A stretch of 64,000 bases of DNA. Source: CAZPRY01 sp964589175. Its GTDB lineage: Bacteria; Fidelibacterota; UBA2242. The notes beneath the pieces are model-generated. The model had not been told where the DNA came from. It was given only the letters and a program-made list of their open reading frames with translations, and made no database searches. Every line of letters starts with the position of its first letter. Position 1 is the first letter of the stretch. The DNA lies in contig CAZPRY010000016.1 of the NCBI GenBank assembly GCA_964589175.1, forward strand, positions 1 to 64,000, written 5' to 3'. A program made the translations under genes and the position numbers. Of this stretch, positions 34,577 to 44,110 are shown one piece after another.

Positions 34577-36247
34577 ATGCACACCACATTGCAGATAAAA
34601 AGCATTTTGGGATTAATGATCGGAGTGATTACGATGAGCGTATTCATCAGTGCCTGCGGGCAAAAGGTGATCTCTCACAAAGCCCCGCGCGAATATGTCC
34701 GGGGTGAACTGGATAAATTGGCGCCGGTTGAAATGAAAGCCGATTTATCCCGGCTTTCGGAAAATGATCAGAAAGCGGTTGCACGGCTCATGGAAGCTGC
34801 GCGTATCATCGATGAGTTATTTCTGATCCAGGTTTCCCCGTCAAATCCGCAGATCCGGAGCGAACTTCAAAAGAGTCCGGCGAACGAAGATTATCTCAGT
34901 TTATTTAATATCATGTTCGGATCTTGGAATCGCATGGAAGACGAGAGACCGTTTATCAATAAAAAAGCAAAACCGGCCGGGGCGGGCTATTACCCGGAAG
35001 ACATGACCAAGTCCGAATTTGAGACATTTCTCCAGGAGAATCCGGAACTGGCCGCCAAATTTCAGAATGAATTCACGGTGATCCGGCGCCGGGAAGGCAA
35101 ATTAGTCGCCGTGCCGTACCACGAAGAATACGCCGATAAAGTCCGGATGATCAGCAAATTACTCGACGAGGCAGCTAAATTGACGGACGATACTTCGTTG
35201 AAGACCTTTCTGCAACTGCGCGCCCGTGATTTTCTGACCGATGATTTTTTTGAGAGCGATATGGCCTGGATGGATCTGACCGGCGATCTGGAAATCGTCA
35301 TTGGTCCGTATGAAGTTTACGAAGATCAGTTGTATGGTTATAAAGCTGCCTATGAAGCCTTCATCTGCGTGGTCGATCATGCCGAAAGCCAGAAGTTGGA
35401 GAAGACCGTCGCGTACCTTAATGAAATGGAGAAAAATCTACCTATCGACGATAAATACAAGAACTTCAATCGTGGTACGTCCTCGCCCATCAAAGTCGTA
35501 CAGGAAATATTTTCCGCCGGCGATACCAAGGCGGGCATCCAGACGACGGCCTTCAACCTTCCCAACGACGAACGCGTTCGGGAAGCCAAGGGCTCCAAGA
35601 AGGTTATGCTGAAAAACGTGGCCCAGGCCAAATATGAAAAATGCTGGATTCCGATTGTCAATACGATTTTAGCCGAGGAACCGCTGCAGAATGTGTCTTT
35701 CGAGGCTTACTTCAACCACGTCCTCCTGCATGAAATCAGTCACGGTCTCGGTCCCGGTATCATCACGCTGGAAAACGGAACTCAGACCACGGTCAGCCGC
35801 GAATTAAAAGAACTCTATCCGTTGATCGAGGAGTGCAAAGCCGATATTCTCGGAATGTACAATCTCCTTTTCCTGATTGACAAAGGTGTTTTCCCCGAGA
35901 CTATGCGCAAATCAGCATTTGCCAGCTACCTGGGCGGAATGTTCCGTTCAATCCGCTTTGGTATCAATGAAGCCCATGGTGGGGGTGTGGCCGCGCAGTT
36001 CAACTACATGATAGAAAAAGGTGCCTTTATTGCCGATTCCGCCGACAAACTGTCATTGGATGAGGCCCGGTTAGAGGCCGCCATCCGCGATTTGTCTCGC
36101 GATGTGCTGATCATTGAAGCCCTGGGAGATTACTCTGCGGCAGAGGCCTTTGCTCAAAAATACGCGGTCATGACGCCGCTCATGGAGAGGATCGTCAACA
36201 GTTTAATCCATGTTCCGATCGACATCAAGCCGATCTTTCCGATCTAA
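34577..36247 (+). CDS. M49-like zinc metallopeptidase lipoprotein
   Basis: A 556-residue protein; AAGGAG precedes this ATG, and the frame open upstream lacks a ribosome site. Signal peptide ending in a lipobox ISAC at about residue 27. Zinc site: H385-E386-x-x-H389 in LLHEISHGLGPG, with the third ligand in EECKADILGMY (E418/E419), matching the HE-xx-H...EEC(K/R)A(D/E) pattern of dipeptidyl-peptidase III relatives; classic DPP III has one extra residue (HELLGH). C-terminal GGGVAAQFNYMIEKGAF is also shared with this group. Probably an outer- or inner-membrane lipoprotein peptidase acting on peptides in the periplasm. Confidence 0.75.
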   Translation: MHTTLQIKSILGLMIGVITMSVFISACGQKVISHKAPREYVRGELDKLAPVEMKADLSRLSENDQKAVARLMEAARIIDELFLIQVSPSNPQIRSELQKSPANEDYLSLFNIMFGSWNRMEDERPFINKKAKPAGAGYYPEDMTKSEFETFLQENPELAAKFQNEFTVIRRREGKLVAVPYHEEYADKVRMISKLLDEAAKLTDDTSLKTFLQLRARDFLTDDFFESDMAWMDLTGDLEIVIGPYEVYEDQLYGYKAAYEAFICVVDHAESQKLEKTVAYLNEMEKNLPIDDKYKNFNRGTSSPIKVVQEIFSAGDTKAGIQTTAFNLPNDERVREAKGSKKVMLKNVAQAKYEKCWIPIVNTILAEEPLQNVSFEAYFNHVLLHEISHGLGPGIITLENGTQTTVSRELKELYPLIEECKADILGMYNLLFLIDKGVFPETMRKSAFASYLGGMFRSIRFGINEAHGGGVAAQFNYMIEKGAFIADSADKLSLDEARLEAAIRDLSRDVLIIEALGDYSAAEAFAQKYAVMTPLMERIVNSLIHVPIDIKPIFPI

Positions 36248-36305
36248 AATTCTCAGTAAAAACAGCTATTTGGGAAAATTTTTGAAGCTTGGGATAAAAG
36301 GGGGA

Positions 36306-36330
36306 GGGCCGCTGAATCAGCGGCCCTTTT
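36306..36330 (+). terminator. Rho-independent terminator after the M49-like peptidase
   Basis: GGGCCGCTG-AAT-CAGCGGCCC is a perfect 9-bp GC-rich stem with a 3-nt loop, followed by TTTT, 59 nt after the stop codon. Confidence 0.88.
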
Positions 36331-36725
36331 ATGATCATCTAACACGATGAGATACCCTCCCCGAATATTATTGAGGGGATTGTGAGGGATATTACGGCAC
36401 ATCCGGGGAGGGGGAGGGAAATATGCTTGCATCTAAATTTCAAAGTACATCTATATTGGTACAATAAACGTGCCAATATTACATCAAAAAATCTCGAATT
36501 CAAATACCTTTTTCCTAATGAACGTAACCGGTACTTAAAAGTTCCGCGATATTCATCGTAATGTATTCCGTATCAATTGTTAAAAAACCGACATACGCCA
36601 ATTAGACAAGCGACTAGAGTATTTGGTTACAAATAATTTATAATCTAAATAGTATTCTCGATCAAAATTTTCTTTTTTGATTTTCTTTCCAATTTCGATA
36701 TCTTACGACTGTCAGAGGAGAATAG
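36331..36725. other. AT-rich gap before the response regulator gene
   Basis: No gene seen. A TATAAT at about 36640 may be a -10 element for the downstream gene, but no well-spaced -35 was found. The stretch starts with GC-rich, G-run text (GGGGAGGGGGAGGG) near 36405. Confidence 0.45.
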
Positions 36726-37478
36726 ATGCGAAAAATTCTGGTTGTTGATGATGATCCCGACATTTTAGAGTTAACCAAAGATTTTCTGGAATCTCATAAT
36801 ATCCAGATCATCACGACAACGGAAGGGCTGGCAGTTCTCGAACTTGCCATACATGAAGAACCCGATCTTATCTTACTGGATATTGTATTGCCCGATGTTG
36901 ATGGAATACAGGTTCTGAAAACCCTGCGCTCCAACACTCTCACAGCCTTCATTCCGGTGATCATGCTGACCGGACAGGCTGCCCCAACCTATCAGGTTGA
37001 CGGCCTGGTTTCCGGTGCGGACGACTATGTCACAAAACCTTTCGATTTGAATGTCCTCTATGCGCGCGTGCTCACCGTTCTGCGCCGATCTCTTCAGCAA
37101 ACTCGCAGCAAACAGGATGAAACCAATCTTTTACGGCATCTGATTTCGGTTTACGAAAAACGCGGATACGAAATTTTCAGCAAGCTTTTACCCGAATTCG
37201 ATGACGCTCCGCCAGGCTGGAAAGGGTATTTCGCCGATCTGATCATCCGTAAACATCAGAAGGCACGCTGTTTTAGTTTTGAGAATAGTCAATCCCTGAT
37301 GAGTGAGACTCTAATTGCGCGATTCAAAGAACTGATGAATCTTTCGACCTACCAGGGAAAGTTTATCGAAGTCACCATAATTGTTCGCAGTCAGGAGAAC
37401 CACGATCTACTCCTGCGCATCCTCAAAGAGAATTTGTTCCCCTTCAAGACCAAAATAATTAAAAAGCACGCCGCTTGA
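36726..37478 (+). CDS. Response regulator with unrecognised C-terminal domain
   Basis: A 250-residue protein. Residues 1-122 are a receiver: acidic pocket DDD at 8-10, phospho-acceptor D52 (LILLDIVLPDVDG), conserved Thr in IMLTGQA and Lys in YVTKPFD. The C-terminal 125 residues do not resemble a helix-turn-helix, GGDEF, or AAA+ domain; they have mixed alpha/beta character with a PPGWKGYF motif near 160. GAGGAG precedes the ATG. The C-terminal part may be a protein-interaction module. Its kinase is not adjacent; the hybrid kinase at 16019 is a possible but unproven partner. Confidence 0.8.
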   Translation: MRKILVVDDDPDILELTKDFLESHNIQIITTTEGLAVLELAIHEEPDLILLDIVLPDVDGIQVLKTLRSNTLTAFIPVIMLTGQAAPTYQVDGLVSGADDYVTKPFDLNVLYARVLTVLRRSLQQTRSKQDETNLLRHLISVYEKRGYEIFSKLLPEFDDAPPGWKGYFADLIIRKHQKARCFSFENSQSLMSETLIARFKELMNLSTYQGKFIEVTIIVRSQENHDLLLRILKENLFPFKTKIIKKHAA

Positions 37479-37656
37479 GTCCGGATCACCGAGGAAATAC
37501 CGTTTTTAAATTGAAATTATATCTCTCCATGCCGTCTTTTTTATAGTCTTAAAATAAGACAATCTTAAAAATTATGTTAATATTGCTAAATTTATTGTTG
37601 TATGTATTTTAAATTGTTCTAAATTAAGATCGTAAGGGGGTATTTTCATATACAAA

Positions 37657-37688
37657 GGGGCGAAAAACTTTTCGCCCCGTCTTTTTTT
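37657..37688 (+). terminator. Terminator between convergent genes
   Basis: GGGGCGAAAA-AC-TTTTCGCCCC is a perfect 10-bp stem followed on the plus strand by GTC and eight T residues. It ends transcripts from the response regulator and may also stop the converging pepT transcript, although the minus-strand T run is short. Confidence 0.85.
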
Positions 37689-37705
37689 TACATAATCCGG
37701 TGATC

Positions 37706-38950
37706 TCAGATGCTCTTTTCCACCCAGATTTGGAGCAGTTTCACGATTGTCGACACGGCTTTTTCCATGGCCTGAATGGCAATCCACTCCTGCCTGCTGT
37801 GAAAGTTGTGTCCACCCGTAAAAATATTCGGGGTCAGTAATCCCATGAAACAAAGCCGGGCTCCATCCGTCCCGCCCCGGATTATTTGCAGGTTGGGAGT
37901 CAGTCCAGCCCGTTTGACGGCTTCCAGGGCGTATTCGACGACTTCCGACGCTTCATCCAGTTTGACTTTCATGTTTTCATAGGATTCTTTGATATCCAGA
38001 TCAACCTTGGCCCGCGGATACCTGGCAGCGATTTCGTCCCGAATCTCACCCAATCTTCGCCCCTTTTCCAGCATTCCGTTTTTATCAAAGTCCCGGATCA
38101 GGAGTTTCAGGCTGGCTTTTTCGACGCCGCCTTCGATCGCCATGGGATGCAGATAGCCCTCACGCTTCTCGGTTGTCTCTGGAGATGGATCCTTTTCCAG
38201 ATTGCGTGTGATTTCGGAAATAATACGAATCGCGTTGACCATTTTTCCTTTGGCGTACCCGGGATGAACATTGATCCCGTGTACCGTAAAAGTGGCCGTG
38301 CTGGCATTGAAAGTCTCGTTTTCGATTTCGCCTGCCGTCTCACCGTCTATCGTATAGGCGTATTTCGCATTGAATTTCCGGACATCAAAATACTTTGTCC
38401 CGTTGCCGACTTCTTCATCCGGCGTAAAACCAATCCGAATATCACCGTGCCTGATTTCGGGATGCTCCTGCAAATACGCCACCGCCGTCATGATTTCGGC
38501 AATCCCGGCCTTATTGTCAGCGCCGAGCAGGGTTGTACCATCGGAAGTGATTATATCGTCGCCAATATGCTCCTGCAAGGCCGGGTTTTCAGCCAAACGC
38601 AGCACCTGCTGCGATTCTGCCGAAAGCTCGATGTCGCCGCCGTTATAATTCTTGTGAATCACCGGTTTCACATTTTCACCGCTGACATCCGGGGAAGTAT
38701 CGACATGTGCGATCAGACCGATCACGGGCACTTTCCGATTGTCGGGTAAATTTCCGGGAAGCGTCGCCATTACGTAGCCGTATTGATCCATTCCGGCATC
38801 CTGCAATCCGATCTCCCGGAGTTCCTGGACCAGCATCGTCAGAAGATTCTTCTGTTTCTCCGTGCTCGGATATCTATCCTCCACATCTTCGCGGGATTGG
38901 GTATCGATTTTTACGTAGCGAAAAAATCTGTCAATCATGTTCTTGTACAT
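37706..38950 (-). CDS. pepT: Peptidase T (tripeptide aminopeptidase, M20 family)
   Basis: A 414-residue protein of normal PepT length. Zinc-binding motifs: IAHVDTSPDV (first His and the catalytic-base-linked Asp), GADNKAGIAEIM (bridging Asp), DEEVGNGTKYFD (catalytic Glu and ligand), DGETAGEIE, and the C-terminal GGTDGARLCFMGL plus FTGGHNFHSRQEW (last His). It removes N-terminal residues from tripeptides in the cytoplasm. Convergent with the response regulator and divergent from the acyl-CoA synthetase gene. Confidence 0.93.
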   Translation of the reverse strand: MYKNMIDRFFRYVKIDTQSREDVEDRYPSTEKQKNLLTMLVQELREIGLQDAGMDQYGYVMATLPGNLPDNRKVPVIGLIAHVDTSPDVSGENVKPVIHKNYNGGDIELSAESQQVLRLAENPALQEHIGDDIITSDGTTLLGADNKAGIAEIMTAVAYLQEHPEIRHGDIRIGFTPDEEVGNGTKYFDVRKFNAKYAYTIDGETAGEIENETFNASTATFTVHGINVHPGYAKGKMVNAIRIISEITRNLEKDPSPETTEKREGYLHPMAIEGGVEKASLKLLIRDFDKNGMLEKGRRLGEIRDEIAARYPRAKVDLDIKESYENMKVKLDEASEVVEYALEAVKRAGLTPNLQIIRGGTDGARLCFMGLLTPNIFTGGHNFHSRQEWIAIQAMEKAVSTIVKLLQIWVEKSI

Positions 38951-39145
38951 CTCGATTCCTTCCTGTTTTATAGCATAAACTAAGAATTCTCACCCAGAAT
39001 TTGTAGCTTAAACCTAAAGTATCCGAGATTAAATCCATTCGTGCTGGAATCGCATATCACAAGCCTGTCTTCTCTGTTTGAAATTGTTAAATTTAGTCGT
39101 ATTTGGATTGCGGTCATTTCGAACTTATTTACACTGGAGTGAAAC

Positions 39146-40933
39146 ATGTTTCCTAGCGTACCCCACCTGCTCTTTAGCACGATCTCAAAGTATCCGGACA
39201 ATATCGCTCTGAGCTGGCACCATGAGGGAGAATTGAAGAACCTCAGCTACCACGAGTTCGGCGAACGGATCATCGATCTCACGAACGGTCTGGCCAGTCT
39301 CGGTCTTCAGGCCAATGATAAAATTGCCATTCTCTCGAATAATCGCGTCGAATGGACAATTTCGGACTTTGCGGCGCTCTCCCTGGGCTGTGTCGTCGTC
39401 CCGATTTACCAGACATTACCACCCAACCAGATTGCCTACTTGCTGCACGATTCGGAGTCACGGGCCATTTTCGTGGAAGACAACGAACAGTTCAAGAAAC
39501 TCAGCGAAATCCGAAATCAGCTGCCCCATCTCGAATTCATCTTCAGCTACGATACGATCCAGGCAGCCGATTCTAAAGTACGGCCTTATTCCGAGATCAT
39601 GCGTTCCGGCCGGCAACATCGCAAGGCCCAACCCAACTTTTATCAACAGGCGATAGAAAATATAAAAGAGGAAAATATCTGCAGCATCGTTTATACTTCG
39701 GGAACCACCGGTGAGCCGAAAGGAGTTATGCTGCATCATAAGGGTTTTGTATGGGACATTATCAATTCGGAAGCCACCCTGAACCTCGCGCCCGAGGATG
39801 TCTTTCTATCCTTTCTGCCCCTGAGCCATCTCTACGAAAGACTGGCTGGGCATTGGTGCCCGATGTACCGTGGTAGCCACATCCATTATGCGCGCAGCAT
39901 CAATACCGTCATCGAGGATATTCAAATCGCCAAACCGACGGTTGTAACCAGCGTTCCGCGTGTTTTCGAGAAAATTGCCGCGCGTGTTTTGGAGAAAGTC
40001 GAGCACGGCTCATTCATCAAGCAGAAACTCTTCTTCTGGGCCCTCAAAACCGGCCGGAAGTATTTCAACCAGAGCATTGAAGGCACGGTGACCCGACAGC
40101 TGCAGAGCAAATACAACCTGGCCGAAAAGCTCGTCTTTCAGAAAATTCGCGAAATCCTCGGCGGACGCCTGCGCTATCCGATTGCCGGGGGAGCACCGTT
40201 ATCCATAGAAACGTTGAAATTTTTCGAAGCCCTGGGGGCGCGGATTATAGAAGGCTACGGCATGACCGAATGCCACCTGATCATCACGCTGACGCCTTAC
40301 GGTAAGACGCGTTACGGCTCCTGCGGAACGGCTATCGGTGGCGTCGAATTACGGATCAGTCCCTCCGGGGAAATACTGGTCAAAGGCCCCACCGTAATGG
40401 CCGGATATTACAACAATCCCGAAAAAACCCGCGAAATTATCGATGAGGAAGGCTGGCTGCATACCGGCGATATCGGCCATCTCGATCAGGACGGCTACCT
40501 TTTCATTACCGACCGGATTAAAAACATCATCGTCACTTCCGGCGGTAAGAACATCTCTTCAGCGCCGATTGAAAACCGCCTTAAAAGCAGCAGATATGTC
40601 GATGAGATCTGTCTCGTCGGCAACCAACGCAAATTTGTGAGCGCCCTGATCGTTCCCAATTTCGAAGCCCTGCAATCCTGGAGCAAACAGCACAATCTCG
40701 GGACTCAGGACAACATGGAACTCGTCCGGCACCCGAAAGTGCTGGAATTCCTGAATAACGAGATGGAGATTCTGCAGATGGATCTGGCGCGCTACGAAAA
40801 AGTTAAAAAATTCATCCTGCTGCCGGAACCTTTCTCAATCGAAAAGGACGAACTTACTCCGAGTTTGAAAGTCAAACGCAGGGTAGTTGAAAATCGCTAC
40901 AAGGAGCAGATCGATGCTCTTTATCAAGACTGA
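39146..40933 (+). CDS. Long-chain acyl-CoA synthetase (AMP-binding)
   Basis: A 595-residue adenylate-forming enzyme of the FadD15/bacterial long-chain type. P-loop-like YTSGTTGEPKGVMLHHKG (about 188-205), A5 motif GYGMTEC (about 370), A7/A8 DIGHLDQDGYLFITDRIKN IIV region (about 440-462) and C-terminal lysine region ELTPSLKVKRR near the end. It activates fatty acids to acyl-CoA for lipid synthesis or degradation. A GGAG lies about 7 nt before the ATG. It stands alone; the relic that follows is on the opposite strand. Confidence 0.9.
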   Translation: MFPSVPHLLFSTISKYPDNIALSWHHEGELKNLSYHEFGERIIDLTNGLASLGLQANDKIAILSNNRVEWTISDFAALSLGCVVVPIYQTLPPNQIAYLLHDSESRAIFVEDNEQFKKLSEIRNQLPHLEFIFSYDTIQAADSKVRPYSEIMRSGRQHRKAQPNFYQQAIENIKEENICSIVYTSGTTGEPKGVMLHHKGFVWDIINSEATLNLAPEDVFLSFLPLSHLYERLAGHWCPMYRGSHIHYARSINTVIEDIQIAKPTVVTSVPRVFEKIAARVLEKVEHGSFIKQKLFFWALKTGRKYFNQSIEGTVTRQLQSKYNLAEKLVFQKIREILGGRLRYPIAGGAPLSIETLKFFEALGARIIEGYGMTECHLIITLTPYGKTRYGSCGTAIGGVELRISPSGEILVKGPTVMAGYYNNPEKTREIIDEEGWLHTGDIGHLDQDGYLFITDRIKNIIVTSGGKNISSAPIENRLKSSRYVDEICLVGNQRKFVSALIVPNFEALQSWSKQHNLGTQDNMELVRHPKVLEFLNNEMEILQMDLARYEKVKKFILLPEPFSIEKDELTPSLKVKRRVVENRYKEQIDALYQD

Positions 40934-40936
40934 AGA

Positions 40937-41074
40937 TTATTCAGCGAGCTCCGGAACCAATTCGCCCATTTTCACCTGATTGATCCGTCCCGGGACCTGC
41001 CGGGCCGTCATATGGCCATAAACGTGCTTGTTTACGGTGACAACCGACGACAAGGTACAGCGTCCCGTACAGCC
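40937..41074 (-). pseudogene. C-terminal relic of a NuoE/HndA-type [2Fe-2S] subunit
   Basis: On the minus strand, an uninterrupted 45-codon frame reads GCTGRCTLSSVVTVNKHVYG then HMTARQVPGRINQVKMGE and ends at TAA (40937-40939). This matches the end of the thioredoxin-like ferredoxin subunit of NADH dehydrogenase/NAD-reducing hydrogenase (CxGxCxxAPVVxVNxxVYGHMT). One expected Gly-Ala pair is replaced by T-L, and a stop codon lies directly upstream, so the rest is lost. Too short to be functional. Confidence 0.55.
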
Positions 41075-41198
41075 GGTTTACCTCATATTGGGATTCTTTC
41101 TCCCGGATTTTTCTTGAGTATCGCCCCGTTATGAAGTATAATTAAGCCATGACGCGGCCGGTACTCGCCGCCCTTTGAGAGGGATACGAATAAGCATT

Positions 41199-42089
41199 AT
41201 GCACGATCATTCGCAGCATCACAAACACCCGGGTTCAACCCAAAGCAATCTTAAAACCGCTTTCTTCCTGAACCTGACTTTTACGATCCTGGAAATTTTC
41301 GGCGGCATCTGGACCAATAGTATGGCGATCGTCTCGGACGCCTTCCACGATTTCGCCGATAGCCTGGTGCTGGGCTTCTCCTGGCATCTGGAAAAATACG
41401 CGCAAAAAGGCAGCGACCAGCGCTATTCTTACGGCTACAAACGGTTTTCGCTGCTGAGCGCCCTGGTGAGCGGCATGGTCCTGATCACCGGATCAATCAT
41501 CATCCTTTACAAGGTTATTCCGCGTATATTCCACCCCGAACCCACCAACGCACAGGGCATGATGATCTTCGCGATCGCCGGTGTTTTGATCAATGGATTG
41601 GCGGTCCTGCGCCTGCGAAACGGCAAAACGCTGAACGCCCGGGTCGTCAGCTGGCACCTGCTGGAGGATGTCTTCGGCTGGATCGCCATTCTGATTGTCA
41701 GTATCATTTTAAGGTTTACCGACCTGTATATTCTCGATCCCATCCTGTCCTGTCTGTTCACGATCTACGTGCTTTTTCATGTCATCGGCATTTTCAGGAA
41801 AACGCTGGGCGCCTGTTTAATGGCCATACCGGAAAATATCGACCCGAAATTACTGGAAGCGAAAATCCTGAAACTCGACAAAGTGATCTCCACCCACCAT
41901 ACTCACCTCTGGTCGCTGGATGGTGAACAGCATGTTATCAGCACGCACATCGTCGTCGACAGTGCAAGTACGAAAGACGAACTCATCCGCATCAAACAGA
42001 GCGTCTACGGGATGGTCAAGGAACTCGATTGCGAACATATTACGATCGAATTCGAATACGCCGACGAGCGCTGCGGCCTGAGCCACTGA
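41199..42089 (+). CDS. Cation diffusion facilitator (CDF) metal transporter
   Basis: A 296-residue protein from ATG (the frame opens eight codons upstream at a TTG without a better ribosome site). The His-rich start MHDHSQHHKHPG suggests metal loading. Six membrane helices carry the metal site: D47-A-F-H50-x-x-x-D54 in TM2 and H153-L-L-E-D157 in TM5. The C-terminal cytoplasmic domain has THHTHLWSLDGEQHVISTH. Likely exports Zn(II) or a related divalent ion by proton exchange. The following small membrane protein gene is 46 nt away. Confidence 0.88.
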   Translation: MHDHSQHHKHPGSTQSNLKTAFFLNLTFTILEIFGGIWTNSMAIVSDAFHDFADSLVLGFSWHLEKYAQKGSDQRYSYGYKRFSLLSALVSGMVLITGSIIILYKVIPRIFHPEPTNAQGMMIFAIAGVLINGLAVLRLRNGKTLNARVVSWHLLEDVFGWIAILIVSIILRFTDLYILDPILSCLFTIYVLFHVIGIFRKTLGACLMAIPENIDPKLLEAKILKLDKVISTHHTHLWSLDGEQHVISTHIVVDSASTKDELIRIKQSVYGMVKELDCEHITIEFEYADERCGLSH

Positions 42090-42135
42090 GGCGTCGGTAA
42101 ATGTCATTAATAAACCTAAAAAACGGCAGAATCTT

Positions 42136-42597
42136 ATGAAATCAAACCGTACGCTCTTCAAGTTTCTAAAATATCTTGTTATCGGAAACCTGATCTTCTG
42201 CTTCCTGATCAGTTCGCTGCGCCTGATTGTCGGTCCGCAAAAAGCCATGCTGCTGTCGGCTTATCCTCAAAACCTGATCTGGGGCAGCCTGATCGGAATC
42301 CTTGTTTTCCTGTTTTCGCTCGTCGACCGAAAGACCGTAACGCTGGCCCTGCCGTCCGAAGCTGCGGTCCCGGCCCTGCGCAAGGCCCTCAGCGAGAATA
42401 AGTATGTCGTGCTCGAAGAAAAGGGAAACGTTCTCAATCTGCGCTCGCTGAGTCTCTACAAGCGAATCAACTATTTCGGCGAGGATTTCCTGCGCATCGA
42501 AATCCACCAGCAGAGCATTGCCGTCAATGGACTGCTTACCGATATCCGTGCAATCCGCAAGATGCTGCTCAAGATCGGCACCGAAATCAATACTTAG
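42136..42597 (+). CDS. Hypothetical two-helix membrane protein
   Basis: A 153-residue protein with two N-terminal membrane helices (about 13-33 and 46-64) and a C-terminal soluble domain of about 85 residues that looks like a small alpha/beta fold (ALPSEAAVPALRKALSENKYVVLEEKG region). No family recognised. The ribosome site is weak. Position after the metal transporter suggests, but does not prove, a shared transcript. Confidence 0.6.
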   Translation: MKSNRTLFKFLKYLVIGNLIFCFLISSLRLIVGPQKAMLLSAYPQNLIWGSLIGILVFLFSLVDRKTVTLALPSEAAVPALRKALSENKYVVLEEKGNVLNLRSLSLYKRINYFGEDFLRIEIHQQSIAVNGLLTDIRAIRKMLLKIGTEINT

Positions 42598-42771
42598 AAA
42601 ATCCCCGCTACGGTGCGCAGCCGGCCGGGAGCAGGACGGCTAATCCCTGCAAGCACTTTACGGAACGGATCAAAGAATGTTAGTCCCTTTTATTTTTTAT
42701 TTTATGTATATTGCGGCATATTTAACTGTCACCGAAATACCATCGACATCATGCTGCCTAGGAGAAAAATC

Positions 42772-43464
42772 ATGGAAAATCACAAAAGAAGACATTCGCA
42801 TCAGCCATGGGTCGGGATTATCCTGATCGTTCTCGGCGTTCTGTTCCTCGCCGATGCGCTTAACCTCGCCGAATCCGGCCGGATACTGCATCACTGGTGG
42901 CCGCTGATTCTGATCATCGGCGGTTTGATTAAACTCAGCAGCGACGATAAAAACGGCGGATTAATAATGCTGATCATCGGCGGATTATTCCTGCTGAGCA
43001 ATCTGCATATCATCCACTGGAACGTGATCGGACACCTATGGCCGATCGTTCTGATCCTGGTTGGCTTCAGCATGCTGCTCGGCCGCAACCGCATGCATAA
43101 GTACCACCGGGTCGAAGGCATCGATAACAGTACCGATGACAGTCTGAAGATCACAACGATCTTTGGTGCTACGGAACGGGTGATTCACTCCAACAATTTT
43201 ATAGGCGGTGAAGTAACGGCCACTTTCGGCAATGCGGAGATCGATCTCAGCTCCGTAAAAATTTCCCCGCAGGGTTGCCACCTGGCGCTCGACGCGATCT
43301 TCGGTTCAATCGAAATTCGGGTTCCGTCAAACATCCAGGTGAAAATATCCGGGACCCCGATCTTTGGCGGCATCGACAACAAAACCCAGAACATTGCCAC
43401 CGGCAGTCAGATTATGCACTGTCATTGCTCGGCTATATTCGGCAGTATCGATATCAAAAACTAG
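42772..43464 (+). CDS. LiaF-like membrane protein (LiaI/LiaF transmembrane plus C-terminal beta domain)
   Basis: A 230-residue protein. TAGGAG 7 nt before this ATG decides the start over an upstream ATG. Four short membrane helices in two repeated pairs (GIILIVLGVLFLADAL, WWPLILIIGGLIKL, GGLIMLIIGGLFLLSNL, LWPIVLILVGFSMLLGR; about 10-100), then a linker and a beta-helical domain (about 120-230) with repeated IFG/FG turns (TTIFGATER, ATFGNAEIDL, AIFGSIEIRV, PIFGGIDN, AIFGSIDI), as in LiaF C-terminal domains. Such proteins modulate envelope-stress sensing. No partner kinase is adjacent. Confidence 0.75.
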   Translation: MENHKRRHSHQPWVGIILIVLGVLFLADALNLAESGRILHHWWPLILIIGGLIKLSSDDKNGGLIMLIIGGLFLLSNLHIIHWNVIGHLWPIVLILVGFSMLLGRNRMHKYHRVEGIDNSTDDSLKITTIFGATERVIHSNNFIGGEVTATFGNAEIDLSSVKISPQGCHLALDAIFGSIEIRVPSNIQVKISGTPIFGGIDNKTQNIATGSQIMHCHCSAIFGSIDIKN

Positions 43465-43566
43465 CAGTCCCTGGTTATCGCCGCTGTTTGTCCCGGCATC
43501 ATTTCCGGGTTGCGCATTTGGTGTAATTCTCATTTCAATAAAATGACCGGCAAAGGAGAGCCTGAA

Positions 43567-44037
43567 ATGCAACGCTTCGATAAAAAAGGCATGATGATCA
43601 TTCCCAATCCCGGCAAGAAAGAACTGCGCGAAGCCCGCGAGGTCGTGCTGATTAACGAATTGTATTGCCCCAACGGCCACAGCCTCATCAGCAAACGCTG
43701 CTCGTTCAATGGACATCCCGGCGTGCTGCTCTGTATCAAACAGGGCAACCAGCAGGGTATCATGGCGCTGAGTCCCGTCTTCGGGGACAAAACCCGGGTC
43801 ACGCTCGACATCGATCTCTACAGCGGCGAAACCGTGGCGCTCTGCTGCCCGACTTGCGGTGACGATCTGCCGGTGCACTCTCCGTGTGCCTGCGGGGCGG
43901 ACATGGTCACCCTTTTTCTGACCAAGAAAGCGGACTTCTCAAATTGCGTCGGCATTTGCAACCGCGTGGATTGCGTCAATGCCCATATCATCGAAAGCGG
44001 CGAGCTGTTCAATCAGGCCCGGCTGGAACTGGGCTGA
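43567..44037 (+). CDS. Cysteine-rich zinc-ribbon-like protein, unknown function
   Basis: A 156-residue protein; AAGGAGAG lies 6 nt before this ATG, better than the earlier in-frame starts. Cysteine motifs: LYCPNGHSLISKRC (about 31-45), a beta-rich middle, then CCPTCGDDL and CACGADM (about 97-115), and CVGICNRVDC near 131-140. Together these could bind one or two metal ions. No transmembrane segment. The family is not recognised; it could be a redox- or metal-handling protein. Confidence 0.55.
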   Translation: MQRFDKKGMMIIPNPGKKELREAREVVLINELYCPNGHSLISKRCSFNGHPGVLLCIKQGNQQGIMALSPVFGDKTRVTLDIDLYSGETVALCCPTCGDDLPVHSPCACGADMVTLFLTKKADFSNCVGICNRVDCVNAHIIESGELFNQARLELG

Positions 44038-44082
44038 GAGCCCGGAAGAAAATCCTACCCCACTACGCTGCATCAAATGTAC

Positions 44083-44110
44083 TTGTGTCAGGTGTGAGCA
44101 CCCGACACAA
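44083..44110. repeat. Palindromic dispersed repeat
   Basis: TTGTGTCAGGTG-TGAG-CACCCGACACAA pairs at 11 of 12 positions. The right arm with following AAAAATCCCGAA recurs at about 47690-47735, and a shortened GCGCCTGACACA at about 48452. Confidence 0.6.
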
